Assembly (NCBI GenBank): GCA_944548615.1
Contig: OX155961.1
Span: forward strand, 19,571,517 to 19,635,516
Length of the DNA: 64,000 nt
Source: Micropterix aruncella
Lineage: Eukaryota; Arthropoda; Insecta; Lepidoptera; Micropterigidae
Reading direction: 5' to 3'
The translations under genes and the position numbers were made by a program. Position 1 is the first letter of the stretch. Each line of letters begins with the position of its first letter. The notes beneath the pieces were generated by a model. It was not told the DNA's origin and ran no database searches. It saw only the letters and a list, made by a program, of their open reading frames with translations. Positions 1 to 10,345 of the stretch are shown here, one piece after another.

Positions 1-232
1 CGCTTGCTGCGAACCCCTGACGTCGTTAATCACTAGTCAATCAGTTCAGTTGCGTTCAATACTAAACTATCTGCCTACCTGCATTATGGATATCAATATT
101 TATAGGGAAGCGAGCGGAACTCATATGAATACGATGCGACAATCACCTCTATATTACAAAAGAGGGGATTCGCGCTTGTGGATTCTATTCTGCGGTTAAA
201 AAAAAATAGAAAAATAACAAAATAATAAAATA

Positions 233-264
<32 letters not shown>

Positions 265-300
265 TTATAAATTAAAATAGAAATAAATAAAAAAATATAT
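1..300. other. Unassigned AT-rich sequence with a (TAA)n tract
   Basis: No gene or known repeat recognised. A short (TAA)n microsatellite lies at about 232-262. Confidence 0.5.
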
Positions 301-305
301 GTATA

Positions 306-460
306 TTTTAGATCTTTCCTGACACAACCGTGGCACTCTAGTGTGACTCCTGAAGTGAGCTCGCCTTAACACAGGGGTGCCTAGCAAGGCGGGCTCGGCT
401 GCTCTTTGCTTAGCATAATAGAAAGATTATCATTTGCGTTTAAGGCGCGTATGCACGCCA
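306..460 (-). repeat. Dispersed repeat family D, copy 1
   Basis: About 150 bp that aligns, in reverse complement, with 54750-54950. Shared blocks include the 'gtggcactctagtg' and 'acaggggtgcctagcaagg' segments. A shorter copy of the other end of the same family is at 4745-4812. Non-coding and superfamily unknown. Confidence 0.65.
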
Positions 461-582
461 ATGACCTTGGACGATCTAAAAAATCACGCGTCTGTTGCCG
501 AAATATTGTTTGAAATTCATAGAACGATTGCGAAGCGATAATATGTATGATGCAAAGCGATAATATTATATATTTTATTATA

Positions 583-1317
<735 letters not shown>

Positions 1318-3290
1318 TTAATATTCAGGATCTTTTATTTGCATGTTTCTTGAAATTCTTTGGTCTATCAATTTGGGTAGCAAACAATCTAAATAAAATG
1401 TCTTTAGTTTGTTTTTCATTTCATTATCCCAGAAAGAGTCATCTTTTTTATTATTTCTGTTTTTAAAGGCTCGTTTTCTCCATACCAAATACCTAAAAGG
1501 CATTTGGATTTATCTGTATGTGAAGTTGCCCCTGTATCTGGAAATACCAGTTATGGGTTTTAATAATTTGTTAGATTCCATTTTTGCTAATTTTATAATA
1601 CCGATTTTGATGGCTTCATCGATTCCTTTCTGAAATACAATGATAGGACATTTGATTTCGACGATCAAGTCGTCACCTACAACACCGTCGGGAGAAGCTC
1701 CGAGGAAGGGTATATCTTTATCTATAAACAACCCGCATGGTTTTATATGAATATTTTCTTGCATTTTTAACTGTCCAATAGCTTACTTCTCATTATCTTT
1801 TCCATGCTTAGTTGATGTTACATGGGATAAAGAATCTTTGTATAATATATCCTTTTACAAGATTAACGCAACTGACATCTTTACGTCTCTTTATATTTCT
1901 TCCAAAGTTTGAAGCTGTCAAAATAGTCCTTCTTATCTCCATCCACTCACTGCAGGTAATCTGCGGTACAGTTTTATTCTGTATGTCATCTCTTTCTTCG
2001 TCAGTCCAATTTAAGTTATGAAAGAAAGTGTATTTTTCTTTTCAAATATTACTTGCAGCATGTCTGGTTTTTCACACTTTTCTCCATAATTTGCGTCATT
2101 TCCTTTTGAAAATAGTAATCTGTTTTTTTCCGACTGATTTTTCTCATATTGACCATCCTTTGCAATCGCTGCTTTTCCAAATGTTTTATTATGCCTGTGG
2201 AACTTAGACCTATGACATTTTTGTAAAGGAAAGACATCAATTTGTGCGAGTTAAATGAAACCAAACAGGCTTGGCACCTTGTCTGGTAGGAACCTTTGAG
2301 GCTCAAATTTGTTCTTTTACCGCCAACAAGCTATCTTCTTCTTTCGCCACTATACTGTTAAACCGTTCTGTTAAAAAAGTTACTGTCTACATCATGAATT
2401 AAACTTGGAGCATGTGAAGCAACATTTGACACAAGGAAACAAATTCTACCCCAGAGAGGACTTGTAAAAAAAGTTTTGTCGGCTGCTTCTGATATCATAT
2501 CTGATTTATTCATGTCAGTACAAAAGCTTGCTTTGCACCGATTGTGATCGCCAAAGGCGTGCAAGTGGGTCAACAGAAGATCATTATAGAATGGCTCAAT
2601 ATTGCACCTTCTCTCTGATTCAGAATCAGTTTTATAAATCTTTATGATCTTGCGAATTGTTTTTCTTAGGATCATGATTTTTTCTGTGTCAAATGCTTCC
2701 GGAATCTCAATAGATATTTTGTGTCCGTTTGTAGCTAGACTAATTTATTGTATAAGTTTCTAAGTACATGGTTTCTGCACTCATTTTTTTCTACCGTGAC
2801 GTGGTCATACGGGCGACTTTTCAATATTTTGGCGTATGTGTTGGAATCGCCATCAGAAACTATTCTGCCGTATATGAGGTTATGCATTTTAATTGAGCAT
2901 TTGAAACCCTCTAGGAGAATATCGGATTCCATGCCAGTAGTCGGACCGTTATAATTTTTACAGCACACGTGTGTTTTGTGTTCGATCTTTCTTTTTTCTG
3001 CTCTTGCACAGATACAGCAGTATTTGTTTCGTACGCCCAAAAATAGCACTTCACCAGTCCATTTACCAATTATGGTTGCTGCCCCAGACAAAGCGGAATA
3101 TTTTTGTTTTGTAAGTTCTCTTACTCCAACAGCCATCTACAATCAGATCAATTATGGGAATCCCATTTTTGCCTACTTTTTCTTCAGCACTCGCCATTTG
3201 TCTTTCTTTTATCGCAGCCTGATTCATCGAGTAAATCATTTTTTTTAAATCTCTTGATATGATTGCATGGAAAAGTAGTTGATTAAATAA
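1318..3290 (-). pseudogene. Mutator-like transposase with C-terminal YqaJ exonuclease domain, dead copy
   Basis: A transposon protein readable on the minus strand in five broken pieces. From N to C terminus: 3290-3105 reads into the block VDGCWSKR, which continues after a frameshift near 3115 as YSALSGAATIIG, then RNKYCCICARAEK and SDGDSNTYAKIL (to about 2735). These are signatures of the animal Mutator-like transposase domain. The same gene continues at 2675-2358 and 2306-2049 in another frame. At 1764-1510 there is a YqaJ/lambda-exonuclease-like segment with GASPDGVV and VEIKCP, which would carry the metal-binding acid and EIK residues. The final piece, 1503-1318, is in the same frame after one in-frame TAA at 1510-1512. 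At least two frameshifts and two stops make it non-functional. The fusion of these two domains is typical of multicopy elements in insects and other invertebrates. The element ends were not found. Confidence 0.8.
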
Positions 3291-3425
3291 AGTACCTACT
3301 TACACATGAGTTACATAATCTATTAGTAGGTATAGGTAACCAGGTGTTGTAGGTTGCAGATAATAATAATTATCTATTAGCAGGTAACTAGATAGGTGTA
3401 GAAAAGGGAACGCGAGAAACACCTA

Positions 3426-3722
3426 CTAAGCAAAAAAAAACGGTTGTGTCACCCCAAAACTTTCCCGATTGGCGGCAGAAATTTTAAAATAATATGCAAC
3501 TGGACTATTCACACTGACCCTAACTATATTGGCGAAAGAAATAAAAAAAACGGGGACATTTGGTAATCCAGGTACCTCAAATTTGTATGTTAGGTACCCC
3601 AACCGTTTGTCGTAAGTGCCCAAAAAACTAATAGGTTCCACCGACGGTTAACAGAAGCTTATATACCAAATTTCAGCTCAATCAGATTAAGCGACTGGGC
3701 GCTATCGTGGAAGAATGCGTAT
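3426..3722 (-). repeat. Dispersed repeat family C, copy 1 (partial, diverged)
   Basis: On the minus strand the segment begins like the other copies, with 'gggaaagttttggggtgac' in reverse complement. It ends with the block 'cgatagcgcc' near 3700. The family has short inverted ends containing ACTTTCCCGG. Fuller copies are at 48852-49366 and 55370-56040. Confidence 0.55.
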
Positions 3723-4030
3723 GTTCACAATAAAGAGTATAAACAAACAAACAAACAAACATACACGGCTGGGTCACCATTTTCCGTTGAGATCAAATTA
3801 ACGGAATTGCATTTTCAATTCTGTCGATCGAATGCAATAACAAGACACACACACACACACATATTACACGCATACATACATATAAACACGTCACAGTAGG
3901 GTTAGTTGTAAGAAATTGTCATATGACAATAAACCCGCCCATTGTGAAAATTTCACAATAAAGAGTAGAAACAAACAAACAAACATACATACACACATAC
4001 ACATACACACACACATACATACACACAAAA
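3723..4030 (+). mobile_element. tRNA-derived SINE: tail fragment plus 5'-truncated copy
   Basis: 3723-3764 is only a SINE tail ('cacaataaagagtataaac' then AAAC units). It is followed at 3766 by a second copy that starts inside the tRNA-like head, just after the box B position, and runs through the body to an AAAC/ACAT-rich tail near 4030. The body matches the complete copy at 37314-37608. Head-to-tail joining suggests insertion of one SINE into or next to the tail of another. Confidence 0.8.
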
Positions 4031-4744
4031 AGAGATCGGTCTGAAAATTGTCTCAATCGTCTGAGGGGGTCTCAAAATGTATATTTTCGTCATCTTCTCA
4101 ATTTTTTTTTAGCGCGATCACAATACTTTCCTTTTTGGGAAAGTAAAATTTTAGGTAGATACCTACCTACCTACAATCTTTCGCTTTCTTACGTACACTT
4201 TGACTCTTTGTAGGAATAGGTATTTTGTATTTTACTTCGTTCATTTTCATGGCCTTTTTAGTCCAACTTTTTGCAGCTTTCCTTATCGGCGGCATTTTCG
4301 ATTATTTCAAAGTCGCAACACAGCAAACATATTACAGTTTCGCGGACGCGGATTGCAGCGCAGCGACACCCTCCTCGTCGGACTGTTTGTGGAACACTGC
4401 CGGTCGTCGCCAAAAACCATCACATTTATAGTATATGTAGTTTAAATTACTTTTTGTCAAAACTATTTATTATTTTAGAATAAAAAACGATCAGTTTAAA
4501 GATAAATGTGTTAGCAATATTTAACTGTAAGTGCCATTAAAATATCACTTGCAGTTTAGAAGTAGTTACGTAATTAAAGTTGAAAACAGCTTCATTTCAA
4601 TATTTTTTTTTGTATAGTATTTTATGATTTACATTTTTTTTAAACGATCAGATTGAAGTTTATATACTAATGCTTGAGATATATTTTTTTCTGGAATTGT
4701 CAGTAGGCTAATTTAAAAGTTATCGGCCTTCAAATATGATCGTT
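4031..4744. other. Unassigned; small frame with hydrophobic N-terminus at 4225-4431
   Basis: No known gene. A 68-residue plus-strand frame at 4225-4431 starts with a hydrophobic stretch (about residues 4-27) and then becomes polar and Ser/Cys-rich. An overlapping frame is almost as long, so coding is not supported. The rest is AT-rich. Confidence 0.25.
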
Positions 4745-4812
4745 TCACGACTCCACGCGCCTTAATGTATGCGCTATGTAACCTGGGCTCAGACAAATGT
4801 ATCATGCGTATA
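4745..4812 (-). repeat. Dispersed repeat family D, copy 2 (fragment)
   Basis: Contains 'gcgctatgtaacctgggctc', which matches the reverse complement of 54766-54808. Only the one end of the family is present. Confidence 0.6.
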
Positions 4813-5449
4813 TAAGTTTAAAAGCATACGACGGCATTGTATAAATTGTCATTTTATTTTCTGTTGTGCTCATGAATTTGAACGTATATGTATATGTAAA
4901 TAAATAAATAAATAAATAGATGTGACCTTCTTAATTTAGATTAAAGTCTATGGTCACTCCTAGAAACTTTGTGTTATTAAATTCAGTTAAACATTGTGGG
5001 CACATTGTCAGCGACCGATATTTCATTATAATCCCCACCACTTTAAACTGCTGCTGGCCACTGCATAAGCATGTTTTAATGATGGCCAGATTAAATGTGG
5101 CACTTTCGGCGCGCGAAGTTCCGGTGCGGATGGGTTAGGCGTCGGCGTCGGCCGCGCCGCGTCGCGACGCTCCCCAAAAGATAAGATTAACAAAAAATTA
5201 AAACGGTCCCGGAGCCGGAAAGGCAAGATAAATTTCTCCCGAATTTCGCCGGGGCGCGCGAACGGATTAAAAATAGATTAGTCTGGATTAGCGAGGGAGC
5301 AGAAAGCCAAAACGCGGATAATAAATCGGGCGGCGCGGTACCCAGCGATCGGAAACAAGTGACAAGCGCGTCAAACCGAATTAGCACGTCGCGCAAGTTT
5401 TGTAATGCTGAAATTCTAATAACTGAAACAAGAAGTTCGGGCAACTTCG
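4813..5449. other. Unassigned; GC-richer single-copy-looking segment 5095-5400
   Basis: Most of the window is AT-rich, but 5095-5400 is rich in CG dinucleotides. It has no convincing open frame and does not recur in the window. It could be conserved non-coding or ancestral unique sequence, which I cannot tell from one sequence. A short (AAAT)n tract is at about 4899-4917. Confidence 0.3.
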
Positions 5450-6440
5450 GTTGTCAACTACAACGGGCGAACCCGTCACATCAGAAAGTTTTAACGACGG
5501 TGATCGTCGGTGATCTTCCGCTAGGTGAGCGTAGATGACTAAGAGACTATACACATCTACCATCTAGCTAAGCCAATATGCCCGTCAGAGGCCAACGCCT
5601 TACAGCGAGGCACCGGTAGTGGTACCGAGCGGGCAGCCTTGCCCCCTTGACTACCAGTTTTGGAAGGATAGCTCCGTCTGAAAGTAACCATCAGGATACC
5701 TCCAACCTCCCGACTGGTTACAGAACCGAAGTTGCTTGCGTAACCTTTACCTGCCGTATATTCAGCGCTGATTCGGTTTAAATCTATAGCGGACCATTGG
5801 AATCTTTTGTCTGGCTTTATTTTATTTATTTATTTTTATTTTCTTTTATTCAGGAAAATAACAGTGTATAAAAGTAAGTAGCCAAACAAGATAGATATAA
5901 AAATTACACCAGAGACAATTTTCCACTAAATGTTAACATCAAGATTATCTAAATGATAAGAGACAGAAAAAAAACGAGAAAAGAAAGAGGATAGGAAGGG
6001 AGGGACCAGGAAGGGAAGGAGGAACATAGGAAAAAAATACATTATGTTGATGGGTGTCCACGTATTTAAGAAATTTACCCGTATGATATTTAAAGTTGAA
6101 ATCAGGATCTTTAAATTTAGAATCAGGTATCCAATTGGTCACTTCAAGAGTGATTGACGACAGGTCAATATCCACTCCCGTTGCTTAGGAGATAGTATAT
6201 TTCTATAGTCTCCACACTCCTTCAGTAATTAGTCAGAGTGCATAACCGATTAGATGACGCCGCACGGTGCGCAAACTATCCAGTAACGCCAGAAACCGTT
6301 CCTTCAAGGGAAACCGATTCACCAGCCGCTAGGCCTGAGTCTTTCCCGGGGTAGTCCTTCACCCGAGGAGGCTATTAAATAGGAGCTGAATCGTGAGTTG
6401 GATCTTATAATCCAAGTTGCACGAAACCGTTAGCTGCCAG
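5450..6440 (+). repeat. Repeat family A, copy 1 (split by a LINE tail at about 5815-6112)
   Basis: Starts 'gttgtcaactacaacgggcg' and ends 'cacgaaaccgttagct', as do the other copies. Family A is about 1 kb, GC-richer than its surroundings and has no long open frame. It recurs at 22905-23950, 29200-30145, 35985-36083 and 46222-46885. In this copy the sequence breaks at about 5814 and resumes at about 6113, with an antisense LINE tail between. No class could be assigned: I see no clear TIR, no poly-A tail and no Helitron ends. Confidence 0.75.
5815..6112 (-). mobile_element. LINE 3' end inserted in family A
   Basis: Begins with an A/T tail ('tttatttatttatttttatt' on the plus strand). On the minus strand it ends in a short frame that resembles the C-terminal tail of CR1/Jockey-type ORF2 proteins (around FKYHTGKFLKYVDTH). 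Its position interrupts family A copy 1, so it inserted later. Clade not determined. Confidence 0.5.
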
Positions 6441-6957
6441 AAGTTTAGACAGAAGAAGTTTTGGACAGTTAATATAGGACGAAAGATGCTGTTGCTAGGT
6501 ACATATTTTATTAATTACTGTAAAATATTCAACATTATCCTAAGTACGATCAGGCGAGACCACAAACATGACACCAAGAAAAAGGAAACCCAGAAGCAAA
6601 GTGGAACGAACAGAAGGTTTGCCCAGATACATTATCTGTTTCTGACCCCTCGGATGTAAGGTGCATTATTTGCAATGCTCACCAATGGGCAGAATCTGAA
6701 AATCAGTAGCACCGCTTTTAGAGCTGAAATCACCAAATGGTTTGGTTCAAAAAGTAGAGACGAATGTGAAACGCAGCTAATTGATAATTATTTGTCATAA
6801 TATAATATATAAGGAAATGTTTTGTAAGAATTTATTTTTGTGTATTTATATATGCACTTATGTATGTAGGTATATGTATATTGAATATATGCAGGCCCAT
6901 ATTAGTAGTATTTATAGTATATTTTTTACAAAAAAATGTATTAGAATATATGTATTA
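6441..6957. other. Unassigned sequence
   Basis: No recognised gene or repeat. Short frames lack known motifs. Confidence 0.4.
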
Positions 6958-7244
6958 CTAGCTGCGCCCAGCGGTTTCACCCGCGTGGTGATGGAAAATT
7001 GTGATAATGATGATAGAAAACCATATATCTTTATAAATTAAAATCCATTCAGTAGTTTTTGCGTGAAAGAGTAACAAATATTTTTATATACATGCAAACT
7101 TTCGCGTTTATAATATTAGTAGGATAGCCTATGTGTTATTCTGATGTGTAAAGTTTCATCAAAATCCATTCAGTAGCTTTTGCGTGAAAGAGTAACAAAC
7201 ATCCATACATACATACAAACTTTCGCGTTTATAATTTAGTAGGA
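6958..7244 (-). mobile_element. Non-autonomous Helitron with two 5' ends
   Basis: Read on the minus strand, the element ends ...CTAG at 6958-6961. Before that is a GC-rich hairpin (CGCGG/CCGCG stem). It begins TCCTACTAA, the standard Helitron arrangement of TC at the 5' end and hairpin plus CTRR at the 3' end. A TCCTACTAA-type 5' end occurs twice, at 7124 and at 7244, so a shortened element is preceded by an extra 5' half. A second copy is at 48571-48791. It encodes no protein. Confidence 0.75.
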
Positions 7245-7451
7245 TAATAATGCCTATGGAAGTACCTATACATTTATTATCACTATTTTATCTTCTTGTT
7301 TAATTTCTGAATTATTTTATCAATCATATTATTATGAAAAAAATAGGTGTTATGATATGTAATATATACAGGTATGGCTCCCAAACAGACTATGTTCTGG
7401 TGTAGTTGATAAAATCCAAGTATACATTCATTGGCTGGCATACAATGTTCA

Positions 7452-7850
7452 AATATAATAATAATAATAAACTCTTTATTTTAAATAAAAAAGGCGAGCT
7501 TATTGCCTTGCAGCAATGTCTGTCAGCTAACCTATAGCTTAAGTTTATAACTTACTTAGATCGTTGGCTACGCAAAAAAAACAATAAAAACACAAATGAT
7601 AAAAAGAAACAAAGAGAAACTAGAAGAGACAGATAATAAAAAAAGTAAAACAAATGACTAAAATTAAATAAGGACGCAGAGGAAAGGAAGGAGAGGAAGG
7701 AAGGAAAGGGAAGCGAAAAGGAGGGGGGAGAGGTGGATTGGTTAATTTATAGAATTTAGGGTTGTATGCTCCTTGAGCCTGGCGTTGAACGAGGAGATGC
7801 TGCGGGCTGTTCTAACATCATTTGGTTCTAACATCATATCTGTTCGATTC
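7452..7850 (-). mobile_element. LINE 3' end (CR1/Jockey-type tail)
   Basis: The plus strand starts with (ATA)n at 7458-7470, the complement of a (TAT)n/(TAA)n LINE tail. Between 7826 and 7741 the minus strand reads DVRTARSISSFNARLKEH, which matches the end of ORF2 in CR1/Jockey-type elements. An A/G-rich 3' UTR lies between. The element is strongly 5' truncated. Confidence 0.6.
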
Positions 7851-8328
7851 TACAACCTAATTTAATGGCAACATTGTAAACCTTCATTTCGGATTTTTTA
7901 AAATTGTAAAAACGAATAAAAGAAAGAATAACTGCAAACTAGACACACGTGGATAAAAGTAAGGATATTGACATGTAGGTTGTGATATAGGCAGATGACC
8001 ACTCGATACTTGGAACATTAACCTACAAGGTAACACATGGGCATATGAGGTTATTGCGAAATCTCCCCTCCGACGAGACAGACAGCCTGTATATGTACAT
8101 ATAGGGTGTGATATCAATACGTGTCAATGATATGCTTAAATGTTTTTTCACTTTTGCTGCTGCTATCCACTTGCAAAATCAGGTAAGGGCCTTTGACCTC
8201 ACATCCAATGCGACTAGGGGTGACCTAACGATGAATCCACCTATATGAGCCCCCTTCATTGGGTAATTTAGATTTAACAAATTACAAATTACAAATTATT
8301 TATTGAGTTCAAATTATGAGTAGATTCA
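7851..8328. other. Unassigned sequence
   Basis: No recognised feature. Confidence 0.4.
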
Positions 8329-8935
8329 TTATTTATTTATTTATTTATTTATTTTCAGGAAAACCAACAGCTAATTATAATTTAACAATGCCGGAGTAAC
8401 ATAGCAGAGAGCCAATTAAAGGTTTTCACGTTTAAATAACGTTGTAGAAACATATGTGTTCTTTCAATTAAAGCTATCGATTAAGAATGCATCAAAAATT
8501 ATTCAACAATGCTAAAAAATTCACTGTTCAGCCGCTGCCTAGCTGAGTTAACACTCGTACAGAATAGATCAAAGTCAAAGCGTTTAATCATGTCATTGAA
8601 ATTGTCACTTGTTCGCCACAGAAATGCATTTTGCCTATATTTGGTACCAGCATTAGGAACATGAAGAGCAGGGTTAAATCTATTGAGTTTGGAAGGAACA
8701 TGGAGATTAATTTTATTTAGTAAGTCAGGACAGTTAATATTATTGGAGGTAATTTTTAGCAATAAGGTTAAGTTAGCGGTTTCACGCCGCTTAATCAAGG
8801 GGAGGATATGAAATTTCTTGCATAAATTGAAATAGTTAGATGAGCTGTATGGGATTTTCAGACGGAAGCAGAGATATTTCATGAACTTCATTTGAATGCG
8901 CTCGATTCTGTTTATATATTTGTCATAACAAGGGT
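8329..8935 (-). mobile_element. LINE fragment: ORF2 C-terminal tail plus 3' end
   Basis: (TTAT)n at 8329-8357 marks the 3' tail. The minus-strand frame 8891-8499 (130 residues) looks like the region after the RT domain in CR1/Jockey-type proteins. It has an RR-x3-N-x2-L-L block, a conserved 'CPDLL' segment, and RQNAFLWRTSDNFND, which fits the usual arginine-asparagine 'FN' ending. No RT domain remains. Confidence 0.65.
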
Positions 8936-9109
8936 TCCATACTTAATACATAAGGGTTACATAATTATACAAAAGTCCTAACCTAACAAGGCTGCTGCCT
9001 GTTCCAAGGTTTGGATTATCTTTGGCCTTTCTTCGGCATAGACATTGAGGCCGATATGTCGATTAAATTTAATTCCATATTTTTAAAACCTGTCACACTA
9101 CTGTGTTTA
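8936..9109. repeat. LINE 3'-UTR-like motif
   Basis: 8975-9010 reads 'cctaac-aaggc-gctgcctgttccaagg'. It resembles 34563-34593, 32655-32690, 30297-30320 and 49676-49690, a recurring antisense LINE 3' UTR block in this window. Confidence 0.35.
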
Positions 9110-9620
9110 TCTCAAGGATGTGGAACACTGAAGCATTAGTTAGATATGGCATTAAATTGCTCAACTCCATAGTACGGTTTTCCAACACTTCCACGGCGAC
9201 AACGACATCACTTCAAACATTGACGGCGAAACTAATAGGAATGTATTTGGCTATCTATAATAATAATGGTAATTAATGTTGTTTTATAAAGAAGAGATTG
9301 ATGGTAAAAACCCCATAACTTTAACAATAATAATAATAATCAATTTTTAGTACTATCTATCGCATTTTTATATAGGCTGATTACATCACAGAAAAAATAC
9401 GGAGAGATAGAATGCCATCCATTAGTTTATCTGAAATTTAAAGTTATTACCTGTTGGAGTTATTACCATTTTTATGTAAGTAATACCATTGATTTTATAG
9501 TGTAAAATCAATGGTAATACTAAAGCAATAAGAGATACGATTTAAAAAATCGTCTGTTATTATATTATTATATTTTACCGTATCGTTCTTAGAGCGCCAT
9601 CAGCTATTTAGAATCCGCAT
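9110..9620. repeat. Dispersed repeat family B, copy 1 (5' part)
   Basis: Shares 'ccatagta-g-tttt-caac' and 'cggcgaaactaatag-aat' with 28700-28780, and 'ctatcgcattt-t-tat' and 'cacagaaa-aatacg-gag' with 36240-36310. It contains a 14-bp perfect hairpin at about 9483-9517. Non-coding. Probably continued at 10225-10345 after a LINE insertion. Confidence 0.5.
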
Positions 9621-9849
9621 GAAGATACCTATAGGTACCCTCATGCTGAAAAAGGTACAGATTTTTTTTTGGAGATGTTTGTACTTCAAGCAGTACGGAT
9701 GTTATCCATTTTTGTATCCGACTGCATTTATCACAGGCATGGTTGGCTATAATTCTCTCTGTCTCCGAAGAGAAATATTGACCATGTCCTATGTTTTGAA
9801 TCTACATAAGTCGTGGTAAAACTGGTAATCATAACTTACTAGCCAAGGT

Positions 9850-10215
9850 GAGTCTTTTCGTACCAAATAATTATCTTCGTGGTCGATCGCACCATCTTTT
9901 CGCGGAGCCGTTCCCGCGCACTAACCTTACGAGGTGGAACTTGTTGGCACGTGCTTTGCGGCGCTTAACTGAAATTCACTCGATTGCACCAGATTTTGAT
10001 ATTTTTACCGCCAACCCTCATTCTTTTAAATTGCAGACTTATAATTTATAATTATTTATTGTTATATGATAGTTAGTATTCTGTCATTCTATTTGTATAC
10101 TTACGGTGATATTTTTATTATTTTTACTTTTCAGTGCCTTGGTTTTACTGTAATGTTGATTAGTAATAAGCGAATAATAAACAAATAAATAATACATAAA
10201 TGAAATAATAAATAA
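9850..10215 (+). mobile_element. LINE ORF2 C-terminal tail and 3' UTR
   Basis: The plus-strand frame 9848-10051 ends with an arginine-rich segment (RTNLTRWNLLARALRRLTEI) and then DFDIF, which fits the last ~50 residues of CR1/L2-type ORF2. The AT-rich 3' UTR finishes in TAAATAA-type units near 10200. It lies between two parts of repeat family B. Confidence 0.5.
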
Positions 10216-10224
10216 AGTGCGCAG

Positions 10225-10345
10225 CCATATTTTTATTACATGAACGCCGCCATATTGAATATAATAAGAAAAGAGTAATCAATTTTTGGAACTAGTATTA
10301 CTATCTACACGTTCCTTTTCGTAGTAAAATCCTAGTTGCCAAATC
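10225..10345. repeat. Dispersed repeat family B, copy 1 (3' part)
   Basis: 'acgccgccatattga', 'aatttttggaact' and 'ctacacg' match 28970-29040 in the same order. Confidence 0.55.
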
